Assembly (NCBI GenBank): GCA_035772735.1
Contig: JASDFA010000006.1
Coordinates: 65,550,001-65,614,000, forward strand
DNA from: Datura wrightii
Lineage: Eukaryota > Streptophyta > Magnoliopsida > Solanales > Solanaceae
Direction of reading: 5' to 3'
DNA: 64,000 nucleotides
The position numbers and the translations under genes were made by a program. Under the pieces are notes generated by a model, which worked only from the letters and a program-made list of their open reading frames with translations, made no database searches and was not told the origin of the DNA. Positions 1 through 12,565 of the stretch are shown here, piece by piece; position 1 is the first letter of the stretch, and each line of letters starts with the position of its first letter.

Positions 1-213
1 TTTTTCAGACTTGTAGTTTTATTCATAAGTTTTTTTAAACTTTATGATTCAACTCTATTTTCATAATTTTTTGTAGTTTACTTTGAAGCTTCCGCTATAT
101 TTATATGTTTACTCAGAATGCCAGTGTTTGATAGACCAGGGGTTGACTTGGGGTTACTTGTGACTCCAAGTACCCTGTCCGTCCAGGGTGTAAGCTCAGG
201 GTGTGATACGTGG
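1..213 (+). repeat. LTR 3'-terminal segment, A-type, extra copy
   Basis: This stretch matches the last ~190 bp of the LTR that ends at 1524 and of the LTR ending at 58693. Shared landmarks are the TTGACTTGGGGTTACTTGTG block and a closing GGGTGTGATA/GGGCATGACA type end. It is followed directly by mid-LTR sequence rather than by a primer-binding site, so it is an extra LTR end, probably left by unequal recombination. The left edge is outside the window. Confidence 0.6.
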
Positions 214-1524
214 TTCTGTCAGTTTTGGGATGCACATGTATTTAATTTATGTTATAAATCTCAGTCAGAATCATGTTAGTCTAGTCTTAGTCAGATTTTT
301 AGCAACCTCAGTGGTGTCCAGAAAAATGTCAGCTGATAAGTTTGACTAAAGTAAATCCTTGAGGTGTCGTGATACCTCCCAGTTATGAGTATTAGACTCA
401 GTATTAGATTTTAGTGGTTCATTAGGCGGTCATGACACTTTCATATAAGTATCTTTGAGCAGCCTTAGTACCCCAGCTTTAGATTACAGTTTGTTCTTTA
501 GACGGTTATGACGCTTCCAGATAAGAAGGTTTGACCCGTCTTAGAATCCAGTTACAAAATCTGGTCCGATAAGACTCTCAGGGTACTCCTAGATAGGTAT
601 TCCTTACTTAGTCTTGGGCCCCAGTTTTGAGCTATCAGCTTAGTAGTCAGTCTAGGACTATCCAGTGGGAGTAGGACTTAGCATCGAATGGACCAGTGTT
701 CCCGTGCACCCAGGTTCCCAAAACTTCATTGCCACCATAGGATATATTTTATCGACCTCATGGCCCTAGACCTATGATTACTCAGTTCATGCCTTTATAC
801 CCCGACACGGTATATTGGGTCCTACCAATGGGGTATATACATCAGACTCCACGTCTAGTTTACATGGTTATATGTCGGTTATAGACTCTCCCACTAGTCA
901 GCTTAGTTCAGTCTCAGATCAGTTTAGTACAGTATTTTAGATTAGTATCTCAGATTTAGGGCATGTCTTTGACCATCAGACATGGTCATTTTGACCATCT
1001 CAGTTATCACAGTTATTTAGTTTTAGTAATTTCAGTTGTTCATTGCATGTCTTTCCAGTTCAGTTATTTTATTCCTAGTGTATAGTTTCTCCTACTTACT
1101 CAGTACATTCAAAGTACTGATGCATATCTTTTATGTTGTATTATTTTATGATACAGCTGCAGGATCTCAGTCTCAGCCCCGTTGGTAGATTGCCTTCAGG
1201 AGTTCTCAGTTGCATCATTGGTGAGTCCTCATTTTTTGGGGACGAGGATTATTTTCTTTCAGTCTTATTTTCTTTCAGTTAGAATTGGAGTTAGCTAGGG
1301 CTTGTCCCAGCAACTCATCAGATAGATGGCTTTCAAACATAGATAGAGTTTTCATATTTTCAGTTTTGCTTCTAAGTTGTATAAAACTTATGATTTATTA
1401 TTTCAAAGCTTCCGCTAGGTATTTACTCAGGATGGCAGTGTTATGATAGACCATAGGTTGACTTGGGGTTACTTGTGACTCTAAATACCGTGTCTCATCC
1501 AGGGTATAGACTCGGGGCATGACA
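214..1524 (+). repeat. A-family Ty3/gypsy LTR, 3' portion
   Basis: The sequence runs parallel to 57400-58693 (same order of the GTCAGCTGAT, TGGGCCCCAGTTTTGA and CATTCAAAGTACTGA blocks) and ends in GGGGCATGACA. The sequence after 1524 is not a PBS, so this is a 3' LTR or a solo LTR. The promoter half of the LTR is missing here. Confidence 0.65.
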
Positions 1525-1896
1525 GTACTACTCAAGTGTGATGCACAATCATCCCATCCTAGTATTACCATTTGGGAAGGAATTCTATGTATTCAATTTC
1601 TACCCGACTATTTTCACAATAGGATCTACCAGTCTATTCCCAGTCTCCCACCTTTCTCATTTTTGGCACTTGCATTCTCATACTCGTTGCTCATGCAACT
1701 CTTATGTTTTGACCATCTCCATGGAACTTCCCTTATCCGGGACTCGGAACATTTTACAACACTCGCAAGTATTTGAAATATCGGACATCACCATTATTTT
1801 GCCTAGTCCACTGCAACGATGCTTTTCTCACCGCAGCGGTCTCGTTGCGGCAAAAATTGATCCGATGCAGCAAAAACAATAATCAGATTGAGGAGT
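1525..1896 (+). promoter_or_regulatory. Upstream part of H ORF2 leader with dyad array
   Basis: No coding capacity. Bases 1806-1880 hold inverted GC-rich words (CCGCAGCGG, CGTTGCGG, GATGCAGC). With G and one TSD removed, this stretch runs straight into 17806, a pyrimidine-rich leader, then a GT...AG intron and ORF2 at 18510. The order matches the ORF2 leaders of C, J and K. No clear TATA box is visible. Assignment to H is inference. Confidence 0.45.
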
Positions 1897-2699
1897 AGAA
1901 TTGTCATGACCAGAGTTTACACCTTAGTTGTAACATGGGACTAGGAACCCTGAAAGGCCACAATTCAACCCATGGCATAATCATAGCATAACACTTGACA
2001 ATATAAACAACTAGTAAAACATAATTGAGTGAAATCTAACTATAAGGAGTCAAATTTAAAACTTAAAGACATATTCTAACAAAACTTTAAGACATAGACT
2101 GAATCTGACTACACATGTACTGAATCTGACTACACATATCTGAAAGCCTCTACTAAACTGATGAGTTGCTACGACAGGTCCCGAGCTAACTCCTAAAGTC
2201 TGAAAACTGAAATATAACTGAAATAAGAAACATCGATCTCTTCCTTGAGAGATGAGGGTTCACCACAATCCGCTGAGATGGGAGACGAGCGTGTCTACCC
2301 GCGGGGCTAAGTCTGGATACCTGAATCTATATCATGAAATGATATAGCACATAAAGTATGTGGTAAGTACTTGGAATGTACTGAGCATGCGGGAAAACGT
2401 AAACAAACTAAACATACAAGTGTACAAGAAGGAATTAAATGGATTTAGAAAGCACAAGACTCCCCTTAGTCATATACACATATCAACATGAAACTTTCAT
2501 TTTGAACTCATACTCTGAAGCATCATCAAACACATGCATAAAGATCAGGAACTGAACATGTAATGAAAGTTGAAACTGAAGTTTATATTATGCACTGTAC
2601 TAGATGAATGCTGATAATTGAGATTTCATTATGCTTCATTTGTTTTAAAACTAAAGTCTGAACTATATGGAACTAAGACAAACTGATAACATAAACTAA

Positions 2700-2939
2700 G
2701 GGAGTCATTCTCTGATATGGAGAGTCCCTGACTGACTAAGGAAAACATTCTCAGCTATGGAGAGTCCCTGACTGACTAAGGGAAACATTCTCCACTATGG
2801 AGAGTCCCTAACTAACTAAGGGAAACATTCTCGGCTATGGAGAATCCCTGACTGACTAAGGGAAACCTTCTCAGCTATGGAGAGTCCCTGACTGACTAAG
2901 GGAAACATTCTCAGCAATGGAGAGTCCCTAACTGACTAG
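2700..2939. repeat. 40-bp tandem repeat, six units, inside G LTR
   Basis: Six units of exactly 40 bp, each carrying a CATTCTC...ATGGAGAGTCCC...ACTAA frame with a few substitutions. The other LTR has the same six units (10096-10332), so the array was present before insertion. Confidence 0.9.
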
Positions 2940-3291
2940 AACATGAGAAGTACTTATCTGACATTAATCATCTGGTCTATGCTACTATAGATAATCAGAA
3001 ACATGAGCATTTACTGATTTCGTCATACAACATTCATTTAGAAAGGATTAGGGCTACTTTCTACTAATAACAAGCCCAACAGTCTGATGGATCATTCTCA
3101 TGCTTTATCATTATAATTCATATTGTCATGGAACCAATTCATCATTTAATCCACACATCTTACATTTACAAATATCTATAGATTCATATCATACTTTACA
3201 CCTCCACAACATTCAAGTTCCGAGTTCATAACGTAAGATGTATAACATAGAGTCATGTAGGATCCATAGGTCCAATTCACACTTTAACATA

Positions 3292-5612
3292 TGTTACACC
3301 CCGTAAATTCTTGACATGTAGATGGCCTATTCGCATGTTGGTTAAGAGTTTTAGAATGCCATACATGCTAGAAAAAGGCCCGGGGGAAGATCGGACAAGC
3401 ACCAAGTCGGCGCGTCGCAAGGCAAAATGCGACTTATAAATCGCATTCCAGGAATGCGACCTATAAATCGTATTCCATGAATGCGACTTATAGGTCCCAA
3501 CTATATAAGCCCCCAAATTAGGTTTTAATGTTAAAATTCTTATAATTTCCAGCAAAAATAGAGAGAAAATCAGAGAGGAAGAGGAACGAAGGTTTCTTGA
3601 TAATTTCCATCTGATTACGCCGTCAAACGCGGTCCAAACTCGAATTAATCCTAGATACCGAGGTATTAAGCAGCAAGGAGCATTCCTACGGATTTAGTTT
3701 CGTGAAATTCGGCCGGCAAATCATCGTGCTACCGAGCTAAGGTAAGTGGAATTGCTCCAAGTTAGTGTCAATATACTCCTAGCCTTAAAATGAGTATTTC
3801 TCCCTTCTGGACTTTCGAGAAATAGCGAGTTTTCGACCATTTTTTGATAAGCCAAATTTTGGGCTATATATATATCGAAAGTGATGTTTTCTTCCAGAAT
3901 ATTAGTGTATTTAGTTCTAATTGATATATATATGAATACAGTTGGGAGAAATAGCAAAAGTACTGGACGAACTACGCCAGTTAGTCGGAAACTTCGAAGC
4001 GAAGGTATGTAAAGCTAGTTTCTTCGGCAAGTTAGTAATTCAATATAGCAAATAGCGTCAACTATAGAAGAAAGAGTTCAGAAGTTGAGAATTGAGTCCA
4101 GTATGAATCTAGCAAGCATGTTTTATAATATTATGATATATTCAGAATAAAAGTTAGTAAAGCAATATCAGTCAGTCAGATAATATCTCAGATACAGTAT
4201 AGCTCAGTATGAGAATCAGTTTCTTGTAGAAAAGAGTTCAGAATAAGAAATCAGAATACAGATAGTATTTTCAAGATCGAACGTGCTTGCTATATGTGAT
4301 TATTATTTGTTGAGACCTGTTTGTGCTATGAGGGCACCCCTAGAGTTTCCTTGCCGCCCCAGGGTTAATAGCTGTGTCGACTCGCCCGCTAGAGGGTGAG
4401 AATACGTCACTCCAAGGAGTGGAATACCGTCCGCAGTAGGAAGAAGATGGGATGCAACATTCCCCATATCAGGCTGATCGGCATAGCAGTATAGCTTACC
4501 CTGTCGAGCGCTTGCCCCCAGGGGGCAGTTTACAGTTTACAAATACAGATTATAGTTTACATATACAGGAGTCCTCCAGGCTCAGACACAGTTATTTATA
4601 TCAAAGGCCATAGCCCGAGATGGAGACCCAGGGGGCCGGTAGAGGTGCTCGTAGTTAGTAGACGAGTGGAGTGATTTATTTTTGGATGGTTTTGACCCGG
4701 GTAGGGGTATAAAGATTGTTTGTTGGTTGGCACCTTTCGTTTTATGGGGGCTGGTATTGGTCCTTGCTTGTTATATATATGTATATATATGTTATTTATT
4801 AGCTAATAGACAGCAGATCGCCACGTCGATAGGTATGCTCCTGCCTTATCCTCAGTACGGAAAAGCCTGTTTCAGATTCTATCAGTTCAGAGAGTTTCAG
4901 ATATCTTCTACTATTCAGAGTTTCTAGTTATGTTGTTTATATTCAGTTATGATTAGTTTGCTTTGCATACTTGGTACCAGTGGTACTGACGCCCATTTGG
5001 GGCACTATATTACTTGCCTGTAGGTACTCATAGACGAGGAGCCGATCCCTCGTGATTCCAGCCAGCTCATAGAGTCATCAACTCCTGCCATCCGAAGCTT
5101 GATATTCAGAGGTGTAGTTCATTTTCTTTTGTTGTATAATAGTCCCGACCATCTTATCAATATTCTTAGAGGCTTGCAGATTGTGTATATATATCTCCCT
5201 GTGGTTAGTTGTGCCGGTCGTGTGGGGCCGTGCATTTGTTTAGCTGTTTAGTGTTGTTGATTGTGTTGGCTGTGTGGGGCCGTATTCAGATAGTAGTGGT
5301 GACCTTGCCGGTCATGTAGATGTTCAGTATTCATTATATTGAGTTAGACATAACTAGACAGCATGGTGGCCTTGTCGGCCCGCATTGGTTTTCCTATATG
5401 AGAATGATTCTTGTTAGCTGATGTTACAGTACAGGTGGCTATAAGCCCAGTCGGTCGGAGGCTATATTTACAACCGTTATATAGCCTGTTGATTCCATGA
5501 ATCTGAGTTAGAGCCATCCAGGCACCAGATGTGCTTAGGCACAGTAGTCTAGCAGTCCAGGTCCTAATAGGGCACCAGGTGCCAGTCATACCCCCCAAGG
5601 CGGGGCATGACA
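3292..5612 (+). mobile_element. Solo LTR F (E/F family)
   Basis: TGTTACACCCC...GGGGCATGACA with TSD ACATA at 3287-3291 and 5613-5617. No PBS, gag or pol lies inside, so it is a solo LTR left by LTR-LTR recombination. The homologous G LTR near 10670-10690 shows the empty site. The reverse complement of E (33009-35135) begins and ends the same way. Total length is 2321 bp. Confidence 0.88.
3400..3509 (+). promoter_or_regulatory. F LTR core promoter: dyad array plus TATA box
   Basis: Repeated inverted words built on TGCGAC...TATAAATCGCATTCC (3425-3495) are followed directly by TATATAAG (3502-3509). TATA position and function are inferred from sequence only. Confidence 0.55.
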
Positions 5613-6504
5613 ACATAGATATATTGATTCATATATTTTAGATTTACGGAAATCCCATATGCTTAACTCATACCTTAAACATGTACAAGAAGATCATGGT
5701 AGGTGCATATATTTATTTCATGGAACCCATTTCAAAATTTAGTTTGATTCATAAAGAATACATGATAATTATGTTGTTATCATAGGTTTACCTCATACCC
5801 AAAACATTTTCATCGAAAACATAATGAAAACACATACATACTTTCAATTGATCAAGTCCATATGTTCTAATCTCATCTCAACATCTTTATCAATTTGTCT
5901 ATTCTAGTTTTTAAGGGAATTCTTACGATCTTCACATATCTTAGGCTTTGATACAAGTTCTTGGTATAATCAAATTAAAAATAACAAAATCCCAATCAAA
6001 GTGCTAAGCTATCTTATGAAGGGAAATCCCATAGTCATGCATTTTCACCATTTAGCACACATTTCGAGATATTGAAATGATCCCATAAGCATCATTAACT
6101 TTTAATTCTAATGGGTCTTAAAATTCCATAGAAGATATAGAGAAATCATCCATAAATCAAAATCCTAGGTCATGCTTTTCTAGAATAATGAAATTGGGTT
6201 TTTGATAAAATATTTTGGGGCACATGGATGGAAGGATATCCTTGTTGAAAAACCCACATACCTGATTCAAGAAGAAACCCCCACTTGAACTTGCACCTTG
6301 AAGCCTTGAGGAACCCTTGATGAATCCTTGAGTCTAGAAAGAGAGGAAAAAGAAGAGTTTGAGAGAAATTTGATGTAGAATGAGGTTTTAGGCTAGTTAT
6401 CCCCTCAAAAACGTCCCATAAGATGCTCAAAACGGTGTAGTTTAGGAGTTAGAAGCATAGAATTTTATGAAAACACCCTTGAAAAAATATAGGAAAATTC
6501 CACC

Positions 6505-6910
6505 TATCAGTCCCCACAGGGCACTCCATGAGTCGTGGGGTTGACAACAACTCGTGGGGCCTTGTCGTGGTGTACACTAGACGATTTCTCAAAATTCCCT
6601 CGAATTAGCCGACAACTCACTTCAGGAGTCATTGTCTGGCATGACGACTTGTGACCTCCTTCTGTCACCCCCACTACCTGGGACCCCATCCTGGATCTCT
6701 AGCCTCCACCCGGCGGCTGACTTAACGAGTCACTTCCTGTCTCACGATTCGTTGGGTCGTTTGTTGCCAATGAAGCCACAATTTCCTGCGTCTCCTTCCC
6801 ACAACTGCCCTGACTAGTTGTTGCCTGACACGATGACTCGTCAGGTCATTTGTGTCACTCGACCTGCTGCACTTCCCGACTTCTCCTCACGGGCTTGACC
6901 ACGATCCATT
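6505..6910 (-). promoter_or_regulatory. G LTR dyad array (ACGAGTCGTGG type)
   Basis: Clustered forward and reverse copies of GACTCGTGG/CCACGAGTC-like words, e.g. CATGAGTCGTGGGG, ACGACTTGTGACC and GACGAGTC variants. The second LTR has the equivalent block at 17285-17705. An A-family LTR has the same word type at 56400-56830. Confidence 0.5.
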
Positions 6911-7022
6911 AGATTACTTAATAAGTCATTCCATAACTTGTTCTGAGGCAAATCCTGCTGGTTTTTCTGCTGAACTCCATCTAACTCTAGGGTCTGGTCT
7001 TAGGAACATTTGAGGTTTTACA

Positions 7023-7037
7023 ATATCTCCCCCTTGG
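7023..7037 (-). other. G polypurine tract
   Basis: On the minus strand CCAAGGGGGAGATAT directly precedes the 3' LTR start TGTAAAACC. Position and composition fit the plus-strand priming site of an LTR retrotransposon. Confidence 0.75.
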
Positions 7038-7974
7038 AAATGTTCTTCCTCGAATGTTGGCTAAACATACTGAAAGGATAGGGACATAACTAAAATCCCA
7101 AAATCGATCAATTACAGCTAAACCAATGGAGTATCTAACTCTGTTTGATCTTACATATATGATCTGACATCTGAATCATACATGCATGCTAGGGTACAAG
7201 AGGGACTGAAAGACACGAAACTAACATGGAACTATATAGAACACTATGAAGGATTCTTTCCCACTAACTGGAACTGAGCTAATACAGACTAAGCCATCAT
7301 TCTCTAATCACTTCCTGCTACGGGGTTAGAATTCATGATATATGGTCTAATGAAAGTTAAGGTCTAATGAGCATGAATCATTCATGACATCTATAGCTGA
7401 GCACATACATGAGATAACCTTATTCTACTGAGCTACTAAGAAACTTCTAAAGACTGAGTTCAAGCTGATCATACTGGAGAACATGTGTGAACACACATAA
7501 CTGATCCATAACATGAATATGAGCCTTAAGGATTCATAGAGTAAGACTGGCATCGCTGTCTAAAGTGGTTATCTAGAAATTTTGGGAATTTGCAGATAGA
7601 GATGGGTATAACTTAGCTCTAACCAAAATACAAGAGAAGTTATCTGAACCTGAAGGGATTGACTTACTGCAACTGTTAGGGCTGGACCTCTCCTATTAGC
7701 ATTCTCAAGATCCGACTTGCTGCACATACTCACCATCTCCCCCTTAGCTTAAAGCCATTATTCTAAGGCTCCTAAATCTCTCTTAAGGTTGGGGCTAAAT
7801 CACTAACTCCTTACTTTTCTTTCATCTCTAACCTTCACTGCAAGCCTTACACTCACAACTATTCACATCACACATCGACAATCCCTTCTCAAAAACCATT
7901 ACAGAGCTTCTTATTCAATACTGGGGTTTTGGGGATAGCAACATGCAAAAAGTAACGCGAAATTCACAACATAC
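7038..7974 (-). other. G internal region without coding signal
   Basis: About 0.94 kb between the gag tail and the polypurine tract. No protease, RT, RNase H or integrase motif is visible in either direction. A deletion of pol is the simplest explanation. Confidence 0.6.
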
Positions 7975-9133
7975 CTGTGGCCAGTACTAGCAACTTGCCC
8001 TTATCCTGGTAAGCTTCTACGACATAGGTGTAGTTTTGACGTAGTCCGCCACCCAGGCTAGATGATGCACCCTGCTGAAAGGGATGGGCTCTCGAAGCTA
8101 CTGAAGAGGTGGCTAAGGATCTACTCTTGCCTCGCTTAGCCACTGCGTAATATCAGTGCTTATGGCCCAACTTGCTGCACTAAAAACAAACATCCGAGCT
8201 GGCCATGCATTCTCCCATATGGTGCTTCCCACAGCTGATACACAACAGATACATAATCTCGCTTACTCTGGGTTTGTACGGAGCACTGACTGTCGAAAGT
8301 GATGGGGCTGATGATTTTTTCTGGGAATGCGAGCAGTGTCCACCACTCGTCCTCTGCGGGGAGAACTCTAAATCTCCTATCCTAGCTCTCTTGGCCTCTC
8401 TCTCTTTTTCCTTCACTTTCTCCACTTCCATTTGTTGAGCAAATATCACCAAATGGGGAAAATTTATGTCACTATGGAACGTGGCAGTCTTGCACTCTTT
8501 AACTAAGGAGTCTGACACTTTATTCACGAACCTGCTCACCCGGGCCCTCTGGTCGGCTACCATCTCCAGTGCTTGGATGACCGGGTAAATTCCAACGCGT
8601 GCTCCTGGACCATCATGTCATTCTGTCTTAAGTTGATGAATTGTGCAGCCTTGGCCTCTCTCAACTCCCTAGGGAAAAACCTGTCCAGGAACGCAGTCAT
8701 AAATTCATCCCAACCCACGGGGCCTGCTTCAATTTCCCGACTGTCTCTCCACTAGCAAAACCATATATACACGACTCCTTTCAGCTGATAGGAGGGTAAG
8801 TCTATGCTCTCAGTTCTTCACCCCCATGAATTGGGTGATCTTCTGGATCTCTTCTAAGAACTCATACGGGTCCTCATCTACCTTTGACCCCAAGAATTTG
8901 GGTATGTTCATCTTGAGGAAATCTCTTACCCTTGTCGCCGCTACATTCCTATTCTGGGGGACACGAGCCATCGCTTTCTGATTAATCTGGGCGGTCATGG
9001 CCTGTGCCAACATATTAAGGGTTGCCTGGAACTTGGCATGAGTAACATGGTCGTCCATCAAGTTTGCCAGGGCTGGTGATGCCTGCTGGTGGCCATTACC
9101 ATTCCTTCTTTCGTTCGCTCTTATAGGAGGCAT
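7975..9133 (-). pseudogene. G gag (Ty3/gypsy capsid/nucleocapsid), broken
   Basis: Structural gag polyprotein. Its first open stretch (9133-8810, 107 residues, starting MPPIRANER) carries the conserved block ending in ...DPYEFLEEIQKITQFMGV. After stops and frame changes, the retrotransposon-gag block follows (FLDRFFPRELREAKAAQFINL). A second open stretch (8563-8180) begins VADQRARVSRFVNKVSD and ends with a zinc knuckle, C-x2-C-x4-H-x4-C (CISCGKHHMGEC). The order capsid then knuckle is normal for the family. Stops between blocks make it non-functional. It lies 217 bp inside the 5' LTR, as expected. Confidence 0.8.
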
Positions 9134-9334
9134 GATCTACGAGCGCGTAAAGCATGAGTCAGGGGAGGAACTATTAGAACTTCATACTCTACGCATGATA
9201 AGAATCATGAATAAAAGGGAACATTCCTAAAACATCTCGTAGCCTCTTCGCCATAAGTGTAGCGCGCTTCACACCCATGAAGAAGACTCTACTTAACACG
9301 ACTTTTAGACACCCTAGGACACTCTAAACCTTTA

Positions 9335-9346
9335 CTCTGATACCAA
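9335..9346 (-). other. G primer-binding site (tRNA-iMet)
   Basis: The minus strand reads TTGGTATCAGAG, complementary to the 3' end of plant initiator tRNA-Met. It lies 3 bases inside the 5' LTR end at 9350. Confidence 0.85.
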
Positions 9347-10095
9347 GTTTGTCACGACCTGAGTTTACACCCTAGTCGTAACACGGGACAAGGAACCCCA
9401 AAAGGCTCCAAGTCGGCCCATGGAATAATCATAGCATAACACTTGACACTATAAACAACTAGTAAGATATAACTGAACGGAAGCTAACTGTAAGGAGTCA
9501 AATTTAAAACTTAAAGACATACTCTAACAAAACTTTAATACATAGACTGAATCTGACTACACATATCCGAAAGCCTCTACTAAACTGATGAGTTGCTGGG
9601 ACAGGTCCCCAGCTAACTCCTAAAGAAATATCGATCTCGTCCTTGAGAGATGAGGACACACCACAATCCGTAGAGATAGGAGAAGAGCGTGTCTACCCGT
9701 GGGGGCTGAGTCTAGATACCTGAATCTATATCATGAAATGATATAGCACATAAAGTATGCGGTCAGTACTTGGAATGGACTGAGCATGCGAGAAAATGTA
9801 AACAAACTAAACATACAATTGTACAAGAAGGAACTGAACGAATTTAGAAAGCACAAGCCTCTGAGTCATATACACTTATCAACATGAAACTTCCATTTTG
9901 AACTCATACTCTGAAGAATCATCAAACTCATGCATTAGGATTATGCACTGAACATGTAATGAAAGCTGAAATTGAAATTTATATAATGCACTGTACTGGA
10001 TGAATGCTGATAGCTAAGATTTCATTATGCTCCATCTATTTTAAAATTGAAGTCTAAACTATGAGAAACTAAGACAAACTGATAACATAAACTAA

Positions 10096-10332
10096 GGGAG
10101 TCATTCTCTACTATGGAGAGTCTCAACTGATCTAAGGGAAATATTCTCAACTATGGAGAGTCCCTGACTAACTAACGAAAACATTCTCTGCTATGGAGAG
10201 TCCCTAACTGACCAAGGAAATGTTCTCGGCTTTGGAGAGTCCCTGAATGACTAAGGGAAACCTTCTCAGCTAAGGAGAGTCCTTGATTGACTAAGGGAAA
10301 CATTCTTGGCTATGGAGAGTCCCTGAATGACC
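10096..10332. repeat. 40-bp tandem repeat in second G LTR
   Basis: Six units of 39-40 bp homologous to 2700-2939, slightly more diverged. Confidence 0.85.
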
Positions 10333-11332
10333 AGAACATGAGAAGTACTAATATGACATTAATCATCTGATCTATGCTACTATAGCTAATCAGAAACATG
10401 AGCATTTACTAATTTCGTCATACAACATTCGTTTAAAAAGGATTAGGGCTACTTTTTACTAACAACAAGCCCAATAGTCTGACGGATCATTCTCATGCTT
10501 TATCATCATAATTCATATCGTCATGGTACCAAATCATCATTTAATCCACACATCTTATATTTACGAATATCCATAGATTCATATCATACTTTACACCTCC
10601 ACAACATTAAAGTTCCGAGTTCATAACATAATACGTATAACATAGAGTCATATAGGATCCATAGGTCCAATTCAAACTTTAACATAGATACATTGATTCA
10701 TATATTTTAGATTTATGAAAATCCCATATGCCTAACTCATACCTTAAACATGTACAAGAAGATCATTGTAGGTGCATATATTTATTTCATGGAACCCATT
10801 TCAAAATTTAGTCTGATTAATGAAAAAGACATTATAATTATGCTGTCATCATAGGTTTACCTCATACCCAAAACATTTTCATCAAAAACATAATGAAAAC
10901 ACATACATACTTTCAATTGATCAAGCCCATTAGTTCTAATCTCATCTCAACATATTTATCAATTTGTATATTCTAGTTTTTAAGGGAATTCTTACGATCT
11001 TCACATATCCTAGGCTTTGATACAAGTTCTTGGTATAATTGAATGAATAATAACAAAATCACAATCAAAGCGTTAAGCTATCTCATGAAGGAAAATCCCA
11101 AAGTCATGCATTTTCACCATTTGGCACACATTTCGAGATACTGAAATGATCACATAAGCATCGTTAACTTATAATTCTAATGGGTCTTAAAATTTTGTAG
11201 AAGATATAGAAGAAATCATCAATAAATTGAAACCCTAGGTCTTGCTTTTCTAGAATAATGAAATCAGGTTTTTGATAAAACATTTTGGGGCACAAGGATG
11301 GAAGGATATCCTTATTGAAAAACCCACATACC

Positions 11333-12565
11333 TGCTCGGTGCTTTGGTATGGGGTAAAAAACCGACACGCAAGTGCACGTGGTCAAACAAGTAATAAAGT
11401 GGCTAAGTAAGCCAAGTATCGATCCAAGGAGACTCTGGATAAGTAAAATTGCTTAAGTATACTATATTCTAGTTTACTTCTAATTATGTTGACAACAATG
11501 TAACCAAAAGTTAAATAATTTTGTTTATAAACTATATACTAAAACTATTAACAAATATTTACTTGAATTGAAACTATGGATAAGAGCATGCCAAGGTTAA
11601 GAACAAGTAATGAATTCGATAGTAATCATAACTCGGTTATTCTTCTCTTCATGTTGCTAGCCAAGAACATTAGCCTAGAGATTAAAACTCTCGTATTTAA
11701 TCTCACTTTAGAATCATAAACCATTCGTCTACATTTCTGTGATCAAATGCAATTTATGACCTAGCAATACAATTCCGGTTCCTAAATTGACTAATACGGC
11801 TTTCAAGTATATGTCTATCAGGAAAGCACATCAAAACCCAATTTTCCCAAATCAAGTTAAGAACAATACCCTATTAATTCACAACTTTCCAATTTCTTGC
11901 TCTCTCGAGTGAAATTGGACTTTTTAGATGTACATTAATGTTGGCCACACACTAATGCAGTAAGAACAAGAATTAATAGAACAACATGAAAAAAGAAGAT
12001 GAAAAACCATATAATTCACAATCAAAATTCAATACACATGTTCAAAACCTTAGCAAGGAAGAGAATTAGCCACTCATTTGTGGATTGATCATCCTCAAAT
12101 GAGTGTAAATCATACGTACAATTGATTGAAAGAAGAAAGAAAGAGAGAAAAACCCTTAGCTTTTTCGTCCCTCAACTGCTCCTAACCCACGTCCTTGCTC
12201 CACCAAGTCTTCCTTATGAAAAATAAACCTAAGTGTGCTATTTATATTAGTAGGAATCTTTCCCGGATTAACAAGCAACGTGTCACAGAGTGCATCGCGG
12301 AGCACGGCCTCCGTGACACGCTACGAACGCGGAGGCTCTCTGGAAAATCACCCGAAATCGGCCCAGGCAGCACCTTGCCGCGTTGGCAACGTGTCACGCT
12401 GCCTGGGCAGCGCGTTGCAGCCCCATGGTCGCGGAGTCCACCTGCCGTGGCACGTTGCCAACGCGCAGGTGGGCTGTTTTGAGCGGCCTGCCTGCCGTGG
12501 CACCTTGTCGACGCGCCGGTGGGCTGTTTTGTGCCTCTTCCTTGCCGACGTTCGCGTGTTAATTC
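11333..12565 (-). repeat. B 3' LTR, missing 202 bp at its 5' end
   Basis: Aligns without net length change to 15599-16831. The remaining 202 bp of the 5' LTR (16832-17033) have no counterpart here. At 12561-12565 the LTR word GAATT (minus strand) joins internal 3' UTR sequence. TATA box TATAAATAG on the minus strand at 12238-12246. The dyad array spans about 12278-12556. Confidence 0.88.

Larger units (their letters stand above)
1902..7022 (-). repeat. G 3' LTR, interrupted by solo LTR F
   Basis: Starts TGTCATGACC and ends TTTTACA on the plus strand. It parallels 9350-11332 plus 17039-17800 throughout. Removing 3292-5617 rejoins TTTAACATAGATA, as seen uninterrupted near 10680. It contains a 6 x 40 bp tandem array and, towards its promoter end, the dyad words described at 6505. 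Confidence 0.88.

Noticed and set aside
1519..1882. Two overlapping open stretches of 85 and 114 codons
   Set aside because: No motif, overlapping frames, and they run into the H dyad array and G border.
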